DNA from: Bradyrhizobium sp. BR13661
GTDB lineage: Bacteria > Pseudomonadota > Alphaproteobacteria > Rhizobiales > Xanthobacteraceae
DNA: 64,000 nt
NCBI RefSeq assembly: GCF_029892425.1
Contig: NZ_JARXWB010000006.1
Coordinates: 296,844-360,843, forward strand
Direction: 5' to 3'
Position numbers and translations under genes: made by a program. Of this stretch, positions 17,548 through 25,533 are shown piece after piece. The notes beneath the pieces were generated by a model. That model worked only from the letters and a program-made list of their open reading frames with translations. It did not search any database and was not told the origin of the DNA. The number at the start of each line of letters is the position of its first letter. The stretch's first letter is position 1.

Positions 17548-18195
17548 ATGAAGATTTACGATTGGCCAACGGGTCCATACCCGGCCCGCGTTCGTATCGC
17601 CCTGGCTGAAAAGAACCTGCAGTCGCAAGTGCAGTTCGTATTGGTCGATCTCTACAAGGGCGAGCACAAGAAGCCCGAATTCCTTGCCAAGAACTACTCC
17701 GGCACCCTGCCGGTGCTCGAACTCGACGACGGGACCTTCATTGGCGAGTGCACGGCAATTACCGAGTACCTTGATGCGCTCGATGGCGCGCCGACGCTGA
17801 CCGGCAGGACCCCGCGCGAAAAGGGCGTGATTCATATGATGAGCAAGCGCGCCGAACTGGAGGTGCTCGATGCCATCAGTGTCTATTTCCATCACGCCAC
17901 GCCGGGTCTTGGGCCTCATGTCGAGATCTATCAGAATCCCGAATGGGGATTCCGCCAGCGCGACAAGGCACTCAGGGGGATGCACTATTTTGACGGCATT
18001 CTGAGAGAACAGCCGTTCGTCGCCGGCGAGGCGTTCACGATGGCCGATATCACCCTCATCGGCGGCTTGATCTTCGCGGGACTCGTGAGCGTGCCGGTGG
18101 AGTGCGAGGCTCTTTTGGCATGGTATGCAAGGATGCAGCAGCGTCCTAGCGTCAGGAACCGGATCACGATGTCCGAGCCGACCAAGGCAGCTTGA
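17548..18195 (+). CDS. Glutathione S-transferase family protein
   Basis: 215 residues from the ATG at 17548, with GGAG at 17539-17542; a GTG directly before it is less likely. N-terminal thioredoxin-like domain (YDWPTGPYPARVRIALAEK, YSGTLPVLELDDG, GECTAITEYLD), then an all-helical C-terminal domain (VAGEAFTMADITLIGGLIFA). It would conjugate glutathione to electrophiles in the cytoplasm. Its promoter is bracketed by two TetR operators, so it is probably induced by the compound that releases the divergent repressor. Confidence 0.93.
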   Translation: MKIYDWPTGPYPARVRIALAEKNLQSQVQFVLVDLYKGEHKKPEFLAKNYSGTLPVLELDDGTFIGECTAITEYLDALDGAPTLTGRTPREKGVIHMMSKRAELEVLDAISVYFHHATPGLGPHVEIYQNPEWGFRQRDKALRGMHYFDGILREQPFVAGEAFTMADITLIGGLIFAGLVSVPVECEALLAWYARMQQRPSVRNRITMSEPTKAA

Positions 18196-18266
18196 TCGAG
18201 ATCGGAGCTTGCAGGATCAGTCGAGCGGCTATCGCTCCGCCACGAGGGACTGCAACGGGGCGCTTC

Positions 18267-18367
18267 GTAGCCCGGATGGAGCGAAGCGTAATCCGGGGGG
18301 CGCCCCATCGGCAGTCGCGCGAAGCGGTTGGTCCGTCCCGAATTGCGCTTTGCTCCATCCGGGCTAC
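18267..18367. repeat. Dispersed palindromic repeat, family C (GTAGCCCGGATGGAGC)
   Basis: Two exact 16-base arms, GTAGCCCGGATGGAGC (18267-18282) and GCTCCATCCGGGCTAC (18352-18367), enclose about 69 bases with weaker internal pairing. It fills most of the 252-base gap between the GST gene and the AraC gene. It is of the REP-like type common in Bradyrhizobium; no other complete copy was seen in this window. Confidence 0.8.
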
Positions 18368-18447
18368 CGGTTCCAGCCAAACCGCAAGATCGGTCGAGCA
18401 CACCCCGGCCATCCCGGCCTAACTGCATCCGCCACGGAGGAGGGACG

Positions 18448-19329
18448 ATGACGGCGGCATTGCAGAACTATGAGGCCCGGATGCGGCGGGTGCTGGATCA
18501 TATCGACCGGCATCTCGACGCGGATCTGGACCTGGACGCGGTGAGCGCCGTTGCGGCCTTCTCGAAATTCCATTTCCACCGGCAGTTCACGGCGACCTTC
18601 GGTCTGTCAGTGCATCGCTATGTCCAGCTGGCCCGCATGAAGCGCGCATCATATCAGCTGGCCCATATGGATGCCCTCGATGTCACCGAGATCGCGATGG
18701 ATGCCGGTTATGACGCGCCCGATGCCTTCGCCCGCGCCTTTCGGCAACGGTTCGGGCAATCGCCGTCGTCGTTCCGGAAATCGCCGGTGTGGGAACCGTG
18801 GCTTGCGGCCTTCGGGCCTCTGGATATCGCGAGGAGCAAGCTCATGAAGACAGACTATACGGCCGCCAACGTCACCATCCGCGAAGTGCCGACCACGAAG
18901 GTGGCGATCATGGAGCATCGCGGGAGCCCGGCGACGCTTGGCGCGACCATCCAGCGCTTCATCGCCTGGCGCAAGGCCCGCGGCCTGCACCCCAGCACAA
19001 GCCCAACCTTCAATGTCTGGCGATCCGAACGCGATCCCGCATCGCCTGCCGATTACAGCACCGACCTCTGCGTCGGCACCGACCAGCCGATCGGGGCGAA
19101 TGGCGAAGGGATCAAGGCCGGCGAAATCCCCGGCGGCCGCTGCGCCGTGCTGCGCGTCGTCGGCTACACCGACAATCTCGAGCCTGCCGCGCTCTTTCTG
19201 TATCGCGATTGGCTTCCTGATAGCGGCGAGGAAACGCGCGACTTTCCGCTCTACTGCCAGCGGCTGAGCTTCTTTCCTGACGTGCCGGAGCACGAGACGG
19301 TCGCGGAGCTGTTCTTGCCGCTGAAATAG
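18448..19329 (+). CDS. AraC-family regulator with GyrI-like effector domain
   Basis: 293 residues from the ATG at 18448, after GGAGGAGGG. Two helix-turn-helix motifs occupy residues about 10-108 (DAVSAVAAFSKFHFHRQF; VTEIAMDAGYDAPDAFARAF), followed by a GyrI-like/SOUL-type small-molecule-binding domain from about residue 140 (VTIREVPTTKVAIMEHRG, AGEIPGGRCAVLRV). This is the Rob/SoxS-type architecture with an effector domain as in BmrR or SbmC relatives, usually responding to drugs or stress. It stands alone, with a palindromic repeat upstream, and is convergent with the deformylase-like gene. Confidence 0.92.
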   Translation: MTAALQNYEARMRRVLDHIDRHLDADLDLDAVSAVAAFSKFHFHRQFTATFGLSVHRYVQLARMKRASYQLAHMDALDVTEIAMDAGYDAPDAFARAFRQRFGQSPSSFRKSPVWEPWLAAFGPLDIARSKLMKTDYTAANVTIREVPTTKVAIMEHRGSPATLGATIQRFIAWRKARGLHPSTSPTFNVWRSERDPASPADYSTDLCVGTDQPIGANGEGIKAGEIPGGRCAVLRVVGYTDNLEPAALFLYRDWLPDSGEETRDFPLYCQRLSFFPDVPEHETVAELFLPLK

Positions 19330-19412
19330 GGCGCCTAAACGACGGCAGCGCTCCGTTAGAAGCGAAGATCGCCCGGCGATCTCGGTTTCACCTCTCCCTA
19401 CGGGAGAGGTGT

Positions 19413-19910
19413 TCACCCCCGCGACATCTTCTCGAACTTCTTCACCAGCCGCTCGCGCTTCAGCCGCGACAGCCGCTGGATCCAGAACATGCCGTCGAGC
19501 TGGTCGATCTCATGCTGGTGGCAGACGGCGCGCAAGCCGTCGGATTCCTCGCTCTGCATGTTGCCGTCGAGATCCTGATAGCTGATCCGCACCCGGGCGT
19601 GGCGCTGCACATCGTCATTGACGCCGGGCATCGACACGCTGCCTTCCTTGTGCAGGATCATCTCGGGCGAGGCCCACTCGATTTGCGGGTTGACGTAGGT
19701 CTGCGCTCCCGCCTTGGCGTCGAGCTCGAGCACGACGACGCGCAAGGGTACGCCGATATGCGGCGCCGTGATGCCGATGCCGGGCGCGGCGCGCATCGTC
19801 TCCAGCAGGTCGATCGCAAGCGCGCGCAAGCCGTCGTCGAAGGCGGTGACGGGGCGGGCCGGCATCGCGAGCCGGCGGTCGGGATAGCGGACGATGGGGC
19901 GAATGGCCAT
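19413..19910 (-). CDS. Peptide deformylase homologue lacking metal ligands (pseudo-enzyme)
   Basis: 165 residues from the ATG at 19910 (GGGAG ribosome site), clearly related to peptide deformylase, which removes the formyl group from nascent N-terminal Met. The three signature motifs are altered. Motif I reads GIGITAPHIG (residues 44-53), with His where Gln is expected. Motif II reads EGSVS (89-93), where the canonical EGCLS supplies a metal-binding Cys: here Ser 91. Motif III reads HEIDQ (133-137), where HExxH is expected: the second metal His is Gln 137. Two of three metal ligands are therefore missing. The fold is otherwise intact, so it is not simply decayed. It is divergent from a TetR gene across one operator. 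Confidence 0.88.
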   Translation of the reverse strand: MAIRPIVRYPDRRLAMPARPVTAFDDGLRALAIDLLETMRAAPGIGITAPHIGVPLRVVVLELDAKAGAQTYVNPQIEWASPEMILHKEGSVSMPGVNDDVQRHARVRISYQDLDGNMQSEESDGLRAVCHQHEIDQLDGMFWIQRLSRLKRERLVKKFEKMSRG

Positions 19911-19961
19911 GTGAGGCTCCCTAGCACTCACGAGGGAGTGAAACACCTCGTTCTTGACGAT

Positions 19962-19979
19962 CTACCAACTAGAAGGTAG
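19962..19979. promoter_or_regulatory. TetR operator in the deformylase-like / TetR divergent region
   Basis: CTACCAACTAGAAGGTAG, with the same CTACC-N8-GGTAG arms as the sites at 17458 and 17513 but a different centre. It lies 9 bases before the TetR start codon and 51 bases upstream of the deformylase-like start. A close copy lies upstream of the membrane protein at 20660. Confidence 0.78.
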
Positions 19980-19988
19980 CTATACCCC

Positions 19989-20573
19989 ATGACCAATCCT
20001 TCCTCAACCGCCGACGAGATCCTGGCCTGTGCTCGCACGCTGATCATCGCGGGCGGTTACAACGGCTTCAGCTACGCTGACGTGGCCGAAGTTGTCGGCA
20101 TCCGCAAACCGAGCATCCATCACCATTTCGCCAGTAAGGTCGATCTGGTTCGCACTCTCGTGTCGCGCTACCGCGAGGAAGCGGTGGCGGGACTGTCGGC
20201 GCTCGAGCGCAATATCCCGGACCCGCGCGACCAGCTCAAAGCCTATGTCGGATATTGGGAAGCGTGCATCACCGACGCAACGGCGCCCTTCTGCGTCTGC
20301 GCGCTTCTCGCCAGCGAACTGCCGATCCTGCCGGAGGAGGTGGCGCTCGAAGTCCGCGCCCACTTCCGCGCGCTCGCGTCCTGGCTGACCTCGGTGATGG
20401 AGCGCGGCAAGCGGAAGGGGCGGCTTCACCTCTCCAACTCAGCCAAGGTCGAAGCTGAAGGATTCATGGCGACCATTCACGGCGCGATGCTGTCGGCGCG
20501 TGCCTATGGTGATCCCAAAATGTTCGGTGTGATCACCGCGCCGCTGCTGGAGCGGCTGTCCGCGAAGCACTGA
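19989..20573 (+). CDS. TetR-family repressor of the deformylase-like locus
   Basis: 194 residues. The N-terminal helix-turn-helix (NGFSYADVAEVVGIRKPSIHHHFASK) is of the same type as in the TetR at 16870, and the ligand domain has APFCVCALLASELPILP, again two spaced cysteines followed by an acidic segment. The two are paralogues at moderate identity. It probably binds the CTACCAACTAG-type operators upstream of itself and of the next gene, giving autorepression and control of the divergent deformylase-like gene and the downstream membrane protein. The start codon is close to the operator and the ribosome site is poor. Confidence 0.92.
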   Translation: MTNPSSTADEILACARTLIIAGGYNGFSYADVAEVVGIRKPSIHHHFASKVDLVRTLVSRYREEAVAGLSALERNIPDPRDQLKAYVGYWEACITDATAPFCVCALLASELPILPEEVALEVRAHFRALASWLTSVMERGKRKGRLHLSNSAKVEAEGFMATIHGAMLSARAYGDPKMFGVITAPLLERLSAKH

Positions 20574-20628
20574 GAGAGATCGGCGAGACGACAACGCCCC
20601 CCTGGGGAACGCAATTTGCGACATCAAA

Positions 20629-20646
20629 CTACCAACTAGTAGGTAA
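20629..20646. promoter_or_regulatory. TetR operator upstream of the HdeD-like gene
   Basis: CTACCAACTAGTAGGTAA: the core TACC-ACTAGT-GGTA is nearly a perfect palindrome and matches the site at 19962 at 16 of 18 positions. It lies 13 bases before the ATG at 20660, overlapping the ribosome-site area, so bound repressor would block transcription of this gene directly. Confidence 0.78.
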
Positions 20647-20659
20647 AGGATTGAAAGAA

Positions 20660-21241
20660 ATGGCTCAAATCGATCTCGTTCGTGACGATCGCGGGCAATG
20701 GCTCAAACAATACTATTTCATCCGCGCGGCGTTTTCCGTTGCCTGGGTCGTTGCCGCGTTTTCTGTCGCACCGTCCTCTCCGGCGATCGCCGGCGCCTTG
20801 CTCGTGCTCTATCCGGCATGGGACGCCGCAGCCAATTTCGTCGACGCCTTGCGCAGCGGTGGCCTCGCGCAAAACCGAACGCAGGCGCTGAACGTATTCG
20901 TCAGCCTGGCGACCATGATCGCAGTCATCGCTGCCTTGCAGACGAGCATGAACTGGGTGCTCGGCGTCTTCGGTGCCTGGGCGATCCTGGCCGGATTGCT
21001 CCAGTTGGGGACCGCCATCCGGCGCTGGAAGAGTTTTGGCGCGCAATGGGCCATGGTGCTCAGCGGCGCTCAGTCGGCGCTCGCAGGCGGCTTTTTCATC
21101 TTTCAAGCCACGACGCCCGCGGTGCCGTCGATCGCTGATGTCGCGGGTTATGCCGGTGTCGGTGCGATCTACTTCCTGGTCTCGGCCGTCTGGCTCACCG
21201 TCAGCGATTGGCGTCAGCACAGGCGAGCTCAATTGGGGTGA
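20660..21241 (+). CDS. HdeD/DUF308-like membrane protein
   Basis: 193 residues from the ATG at 20660. Six hydrophobic helices are spaced at about 24-40, 44-63, 79-98, 104-122, 133-152 and 162-182, the layout of HdeD/DUF308 acid-stress membrane proteins, though the match is by topology more than by motif. AAAGGA at 20645-20650 gives good spacing; a TTG nine bases earlier does not. A TetR operator precedes it, so it probably belongs to the regulon of the TetR gene at 19989, along with the deformylase-like gene. Confidence 0.8.
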   Translation: MAQIDLVRDDRGQWLKQYYFIRAAFSVAWVVAAFSVAPSSPAIAGALLVLYPAWDAAANFVDALRSGGLAQNRTQALNVFVSLATMIAVIAALQTSMNWVLGVFGAWAILAGLLQLGTAIRRWKSFGAQWAMVLSGAQSALAGGFFIFQATTPAVPSIADVAGYAGVGAIYFLVSAVWLTVSDWRQHRRAQLG

Positions 21242-21298
21242 TGTTGCACTCCATGCCTTGCACCGAAAGATGACGGGCCGGGATATCGTCCGCGGAGC

Positions 21299-21362
21299 CC
21301 TTGCGACGAAGCAATCCGGACTGTCTCCGCCCAAGGACGTCGGATTGCTTCCTGTTCTCGCC
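21299..21362. repeat. Degenerate copy of dispersed repeat family D, in a 390-base gene-free stretch
   Basis: The segment reads TTGCGACGAAGCAATCC, then ACTGTCTCCGC, then GGATTGCTTCCTGTTCTCGC. It shares this order of elements with 28877-28933 (CCAGTCTGTCTCCGC ... GGATTGCTTCGCTGTGCTCGC) and looks like a worn copy. It lies in the stretch 21242-21631, in which I see no convincing gene on either strand; the open frames there lack ribosome sites and codon bias. Confidence 0.5.
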
Positions 21363-21631
21363 CGGCGCCCCACCGCCAATGTCCTGCGACACGAGGCACC
21401 TTATGCTCTCGTCGCGCTGGCGGCGCAGTCGAACAGAGCGTTGACGTCGCTCTGCGTGAGGGCCGAAGCGATCGCGCGGCCGGTGTTTTGCCCGACGTGT
21501 CAAATCGCGGCTCTCAATCGCGTGTCACCGGCATCGCCCATGATCGGGATCGCAACTCATTGATTTCGCTGCGGCCATCTACTGTGCATGGGGTTGTTTT
21601 TGACGCTTGGCATCGAAAAACAAAGAGACAG

Positions 21632-22090
21632 TCAGTCCGAATAGGGCGTGCCGTCCTTGTGCACGAACCGTCCGTCGGAATTGGCGCTCATCATGTCGAT
21701 GTCCGAACAGGTCGTGAGGTCCTCGGGCGCGCGCGAGCCGACCTCGAGATAGACGGCCACCGTATCCGAGCGGTTGATCATGTGATGGCCGTTGCCGCTG
21801 CCTTTCGGGAAGGCGGCGCAGTCGCCGGCGCGCAGGACGGTTTCGCTATCGTCCTCGATCAGCACCACTTCGCCTTCGAGGACATAGACGAACTCATCCT
21901 CGTGCGAGTGCCAGTGCCGCTGGCTCGACCAGTTGCCCGGCGGCAGGCGCATCAGGTTGACGCCGAAATCAGTGAGGCCCCCGGCATTGCCGAGCCGCTT
22001 GCGGATGCGATCCGCGCAGGGGGCGTCAAACGGTGCGGGATAGCCCGAGCCCTTGCGGGCCGGGACGCTGGCGACATCGATTTTGGGCAT
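21632..22090 (-). CDS. Cupin-domain protein
   Basis: 152 residues from the ATG at 22090, with AGGACGG upstream; a further ATG six codons earlier is possible. A single cupin barrel: motif 1 RHWHSHEDEFVYVLEGE gives the His, His, Glu metal ligands, and motif 2 LRAGDCAAFPKGSGNGHH gives the last His. A short C-terminal tail (DGRFVHKDGTPYSD) is typical of a cupin group that may act on sugars or small acids. Its catalytic role cannot be told. It is divergent from the MFS transporter gene at 22277, 186 bases apart, and may be functionally linked. Confidence 0.88.
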   Translation of the reverse strand: MPKIDVASVPARKGSGYPAPFDAPCADRIRKRLGNAGGLTDFGVNLMRLPPGNWSSQRHWHSHEDEFVYVLEGEVVLIEDDSETVLRAGDCAAFPKGSGNGHHMINRSDTVAVYLEVGSRAPEDLTTCSDIDMMSANSDGRFVHKDGTPYSD

Positions 22091-22276
22091 GCGGGACCGT
22101 CCTGACATCTACCGCCAGCACGTAGGCAGTGCGAGCGGAGCGCACCAGAGGCGCTTGCCGTGGAACTGTGCGCCGTCTGCGGTCGCGAGGGTCTGCGAAA
22201 TAAAGTAGGCTCGCCCCGTCTGCTTTTGGCCTCTCCAATCGTCTTCCACGTGAGACAGACCTGACGGGAGACAACA

Positions 22277-23503
22277 ATGACTGCGTCCAGATATCGCTGG
22301 GTGATCGTCGCCGCCGGCGGCGTGCTCGGCTGCGTCGCCATCGGCGGCATGTTTTCGCTGCCGGTGTTCCTGCAGCCGATCGCCAGGGACACCGGCTGGT
22401 CGGTGACCGGCATCTCCAGCGCGATGACCATCGGCTTCCTGGCGATGGCGTGCAGCAGCATGATCTGGGGCACGCTGACGGACAGGTTCGGACCGCTGCC
22501 GGTGGTGCTGACCGGATCGACCGTGCTGGCGCTGAGCCTGTTCGCCGCGAGCCACGCGACCTCGCTGATCGTGTTCCAGTTCGTGTTCGGCCTTTTGGTC
22601 GGCGCCTCCTGCGCGGCGATCTTCGCGCCGATGATGGCGACCGTCACCGGCTGGTTCGACACCCATCGCAGCCTTGCGGTCTCGCTGGTGTCGGCCGGCA
22701 TGGGCGTGGCGCCGATGACGATGGCGCCGCTCGCGGCCTGGCTGGTGTCGCATCACGACTGGCGCACGGCGATGCAGATCGTGGCGCTGGTGGTTGCCGT
22801 GATCATGATCCCGGTGGCGCTGCTGGTGCGCCGTCCGCCGGCGCTGGCGCATCCGCAAGGTCCGGCCGCAGGCGCCGGCGGCCCGCAGTCGGAGATGACG
22901 GTGGGAGAGGCGCTACGCTCGCCGCAATTCTTGATCCTGATCGCCACCAATTTCTTCTGCTGCGCCACCCATTCCGGCCCGATCATCCACACCGTCAGCT
23001 ATGCCGTGAGCTGCGGCATTCCGCTGATCTCTGCGGTGACGATCTACAGCGTCGAGGGACTGTCCGGCCTCGGTGGCCGCATCGCCTTCGGCCTGATGGG
23101 CGATCGGTTCGGCGCCAAGCGCGTGCTGGTCTCGGGCCTGCTCGCGCAGTCCTTCGGCGCACTCGCTTATGTCTTCGCCCATCAGCTCACGACCTTCTAC
23201 CTGGTCGCGACGGTGTTCGGCTTTATTTATGCCGGCACCATGCCGCTCTATGCGGTGATCATCCGCGAAAACTTCCCGCTGAAGATGATGGGCACCGTGA
23301 TCGGCGGCACGGCGATGGCCGGCAGCCTCGGCATGGCAACCGGTCCGCTCGCCGGCGGCCTGATCTACGACGCGTTCTCCAGCTACGCCTGGCTTTACAT
23401 CGGCTCCTGGGCGATGGGCTTAGGTGCGTTCCTGATGGCGATGACGTTCCGTCCGTTCCCGAAGCCGCAAAGCCAGCCGGAGCCAGCCCCGATTGCGGCC
23501 TGA
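22277..23503 (+). CDS. MFS transporter, 12-helix type
   Basis: 408 residues with 12 hydrophobic helices, start ATG 22277 after GGGAG. The loop 2-3 motif GTLTDRFGPLPVV is MFS motif A, and loop 8-9 has GLMGDRFGAKRVL. The helix 1 region (FSLPVFLQPIARDTGWSVT) resembles the monocarboxylate/oxalate-formate antiporter-like subgroup, so an organic acid substrate is a reasonable guess. It is convergent with the MarR-GNAT gene (stops 6 bases apart) and divergent from the cupin gene. Confidence 0.9.
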   Translation: MTASRYRWVIVAAGGVLGCVAIGGMFSLPVFLQPIARDTGWSVTGISSAMTIGFLAMACSSMIWGTLTDRFGPLPVVLTGSTVLALSLFAASHATSLIVFQFVFGLLVGASCAAIFAPMMATVTGWFDTHRSLAVSLVSAGMGVAPMTMAPLAAWLVSHHDWRTAMQIVALVVAVIMIPVALLVRRPPALAHPQGPAAGAGGPQSEMTVGEALRSPQFLILIATNFFCCATHSGPIIHTVSYAVSCGIPLISAVTIYSVEGLSGLGGRIAFGLMGDRFGAKRVLVSGLLAQSFGALAYVFAHQLTTFYLVATVFGFIYAGTMPLYAVIIRENFPLKMMGTVIGGTAMAGSLGMATGPLAGGLIYDAFSSYAWLYIGSWAMGLGAFLMAMTFRPFPKPQSQPEPAPIAA

Positions 23504-23509
23504 CGGAGC

Positions 23510-24388
23510 CTAGGCCCGGATCTGTTTTTCGAAGAACAGGTCCGGGTACGGGTCGTCGTTGAAACGCGGGATCTCGCGCCAGCCGGTGGTGCGGTAGAGC
23601 TGACCGGCCTCCGGCAGCGCGCTGTTGGTGTCCAATCGCAGCAGCGCGATGCCGAGCGTGCGTGCGGCGTCCTCGGCTGCGTTCATCAGGCGCTTGCCGA
23701 GCCCCAATCCGCGCGCGGAGGGGGCGACCCAGAGACGCTTGATCTCGGCATAGCCGTGATCTGAGCCCTTCAGGCCGACGCAGCCGATCGGCAGCGTGTC
23801 CGACATCGCAACGATGAAACTGCCCTGCGGACGGCGCATGTCCTTGGCATCGGGATCACGCGACAGCGAGACGTCAAAGCCCTGTTTGAAGCGGCGGCCG
23901 AGCTCGGCGTAATATTCGCCGAGGCAATGGCGTGCCTCGTCGCTTTGCGGATCCATCTCCGTGAGCGCGATACGGTCCCGCGTCAGCGCCGAGGCAATCA
24001 GATCCATCGCCGCCAGCAGCGCCTCGCGTTGCGAATTGCGGGCGAGAAACCTCTCGGCCTGCGTGTTCGACATCGCCTCATAGGCCGAAAACTCGCGCTT
24101 GCCCGCGCGCGTCAGGCTGGCAACGCGCCGCCGCGCATCGTCCTCATGCGCGTGTGTCTCGATCAGCCCTTCATCCTCCAGGCTGCGCAACAGCCGGCTC
24201 ATCAGTCCGGAATCGAGGCCGAGATAGTCGCGAATCTCGCCGACATCGGACCGTCCGTGCCCGATCGCATTGAGCACACGCGCCGCCCCCAGCGGTCTCC
24301 CGCGCCCGAGAAAGGATGTATCGAGCGCGCCGACGGCCGAGGTCACGGCACGGTTGAAGCGACGGACGCGGGAGACGGGATCGAGCAT
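23510..24388 (-). CDS. MarR-GNAT fusion protein
   Basis: 292 residues. The N-terminal ~145 residues form a MarR winged-helix domain (ARVLNAIGHGRSDVGEIRDYL, SRLLRSLEDEGLIETHAHEDDARRR), and the C-terminal ~140 residues form a GNAT acetyltransferase domain (IKRLWVAPSARGLGLGKRLM is the acetyl-CoA-binding motif A). Such fusions are a known MarR-GNAT class in which regulator and enzyme are one chain. A perfect 20-base palindrome touches the start codon, leaving no space for a ribosome site, so translation may begin on a leaderless transcript or at a downstream codon. It follows the tautomerase and SDR genes on the same strand. Confidence 0.92.
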   Translation of the reverse strand: MLDPVSRVRRFNRAVTSAVGALDTSFLGRGRPLGAARVLNAIGHGRSDVGEIRDYLGLDSGLMSRLLRSLEDEGLIETHAHEDDARRRVASLTRAGKREFSAYEAMSNTQAERFLARNSQREALLAAMDLIASALTRDRIALTEMDPQSDEARHCLGEYYAELGRRFKQGFDVSLSRDPDAKDMRRPQGSFIVAMSDTLPIGCVGLKGSDHGYAEIKRLWVAPSARGLGLGKRLMNAAEDAARTLGIALLRLDTNSALPEAGQLYRTTGWREIPRFNDDPYPDLFFEKQIRA

Positions 24389-24408
24389 TATCTGACTTTA
24401 GTCAGATA
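24389..24408. promoter_or_regulatory. Palindromic operator abutting the MarR-GNAT start codon
   Basis: TATCTGACT-TT-AGTCAGATA: perfect 9-base arms with a 2-base spacer, directly adjacent to the start codon at 24386-24388. This is the expected size for a MarR-type operator, and its place suggests autorepression of the MarR-GNAT gene. The upstream tautomerase gene ends 36 bases away, so the site may also mark a promoter inside a longer run of minus-strand genes. Confidence 0.85.
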
Positions 24409-24444
24409 TCGCGTCGCGGTCAACTTGACGAAGTGACCGCTGCG

Positions 24445-24660
24445 TCATGCGTCGCTGGCGCGATAAGCGTCGGGAACGACGAACACCTCGTCGGCGCGGC
24501 CATAGCCGCCGTCGGGGACTTCCTCGATCAGGACCATCGTGTGCGGCCGCGCCGCTTCGCCGAAATATTCGACGAACAGTGCCGTGAGGCGGTGCACGAT
24601 CTCGGTCTTCTGGCTCCGCGACAGCGCGGCTTGCGGGATCTTGATGTTGGCGAAAGGCAT
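24445..24660 (-). CDS. 4-oxalocrotonate tautomerase family protein
   Basis: 71 residues. The sequence begins MPFANIKIP, so after removal of Met the N-terminal Pro is available as the catalytic base, as in 4-oxalocrotonate tautomerase and related enolase-type tautomerases. The size is that of the small homohexameric subfamily. It starts 30 bases after the SDR stop codon on the same strand, with GGAGAG as ribosome site, so it is probably co-transcribed with the SDR gene. Natural substrate unknown. Confidence 0.92.
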   Translation of the reverse strand: MPFANIKIPQAALSRSQKTEIVHRLTALFVEYFGEAARPHTMVLIEEVPDGGYGRADEVFVVPDAYRASDA

Positions 24661-24690
24661 GAGGTCTCTCCGTGTGAAATCTGTGCCGCG

Positions 24691-25431
24691 TCAGATCACG
24701 CCGCCATTGGCGCGGATGATTTGGCCGTTGATCCAACCGCTATCGTGGCTTGCGAGGAAGGCGACGATGCCGGCGATCTCGTCGGGCTGGCCGAGCCGGC
24801 CGAACGGGTTCATTGCCGCAATGGCGCGCACCTGCTGCTCGCTCTTGCCGTCGAGGAACAGCCGGGTCTCGACCGGTCCGGGCGCGATCGCATTGACGGT
24901 GATGCGCCGGCTGCCGAGCTCCTTGGCGAGGACGTGTGTCATGGCTTCGACCGCTGCCTTGGTCGCGGCATAGACGCTGTAAGTCGGCTGGTACAGCCCG
25001 ACGACGCTGGACGAGAAGTTGACGATGCGGCCGCCCTCGCAGAGCCGCCGCGCCGCTTCGCGCAACGATCGGAACACACTTTCGAGGTTGATCGAGATCT
25101 GCCGGGCGAACGCTTGATCGCTCATTTCGGCGAGCGGGGCGAGCTCCATCACTCCGGCATTATTGACGAGGATGTCGATTTTGCCGAAGGCATTCTCGGC
25201 CGCATCGAACAGCTGCTCCGCCGTCGTTGGATCGGCAAGATCGGCCTGCACCGCCAGGGCGCGTCCGCCGGCGGCTTGGATCTGCTCTACGAGCGCATCG
25301 GCAGCCGCTTTGCCGGTGGCGTAGTTGATTGCTACTGCGATGCCGTCTTGCGCCAGCCGGCGGGCGATGGCCGCGCCGATGCCGCGGGAACCGCCTGTGA
25401 CGATGGCGGCGCGCTGCTGTTGAGTGGTCAT
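24691..25431 (-). CDS. Short-chain dehydrogenase/reductase
   Basis: 246 residues from the ATG at 25431, after GGAGG; a long upstream in-frame extension is not coding-like. The NAD(P)-binding motif TGGSRGIG is at the N-terminus, the catalytic Ser in NFSSSVVG, the YxxxK pair in YSVYAATK, and the NNAG motif is present. This is a classical SDR, of the 3-oxoacyl-ACP reductase or glucose dehydrogenase type; substrate unknown. It is divergent from a LysR-family regulator 102 bases away, which probably controls it, and it leads the SDR-tautomerase pair. Confidence 0.93.
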   Translation of the reverse strand: MTTQQQRAAIVTGGSRGIGAAIARRLAQDGIAVAINYATGKAAADALVEQIQAAGGRALAVQADLADPTTAEQLFDAAENAFGKIDILVNNAGVMELAPLAEMSDQAFARQISINLESVFRSLREAARRLCEGGRIVNFSSSVVGLYQPTYSVYAATKAAVEAMTHVLAKELGSRRITVNAIAPGPVETRLFLDGKSEQQVRAIAAMNPFGRLGQPDEIAGIVAFLASHDSGWINGQIIRANGGVI

Positions 25432-25533
25432 GTGGACCTCCGTCGTGCTTTCGGCTCGTGAGATAGCTGATCGCTCTCCTCGGATAATCATCGTGAACTT
25501 GCCATCACCTGTCGGCTGTGGTGAACAATCGCC

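Noticed and set aside
21242..21631. Possible gene in the stretch after the HdeD-like gene
   Set aside because: Open frames there have no ribosome site and no codon bias; a worn dispersed repeat explains part of it.
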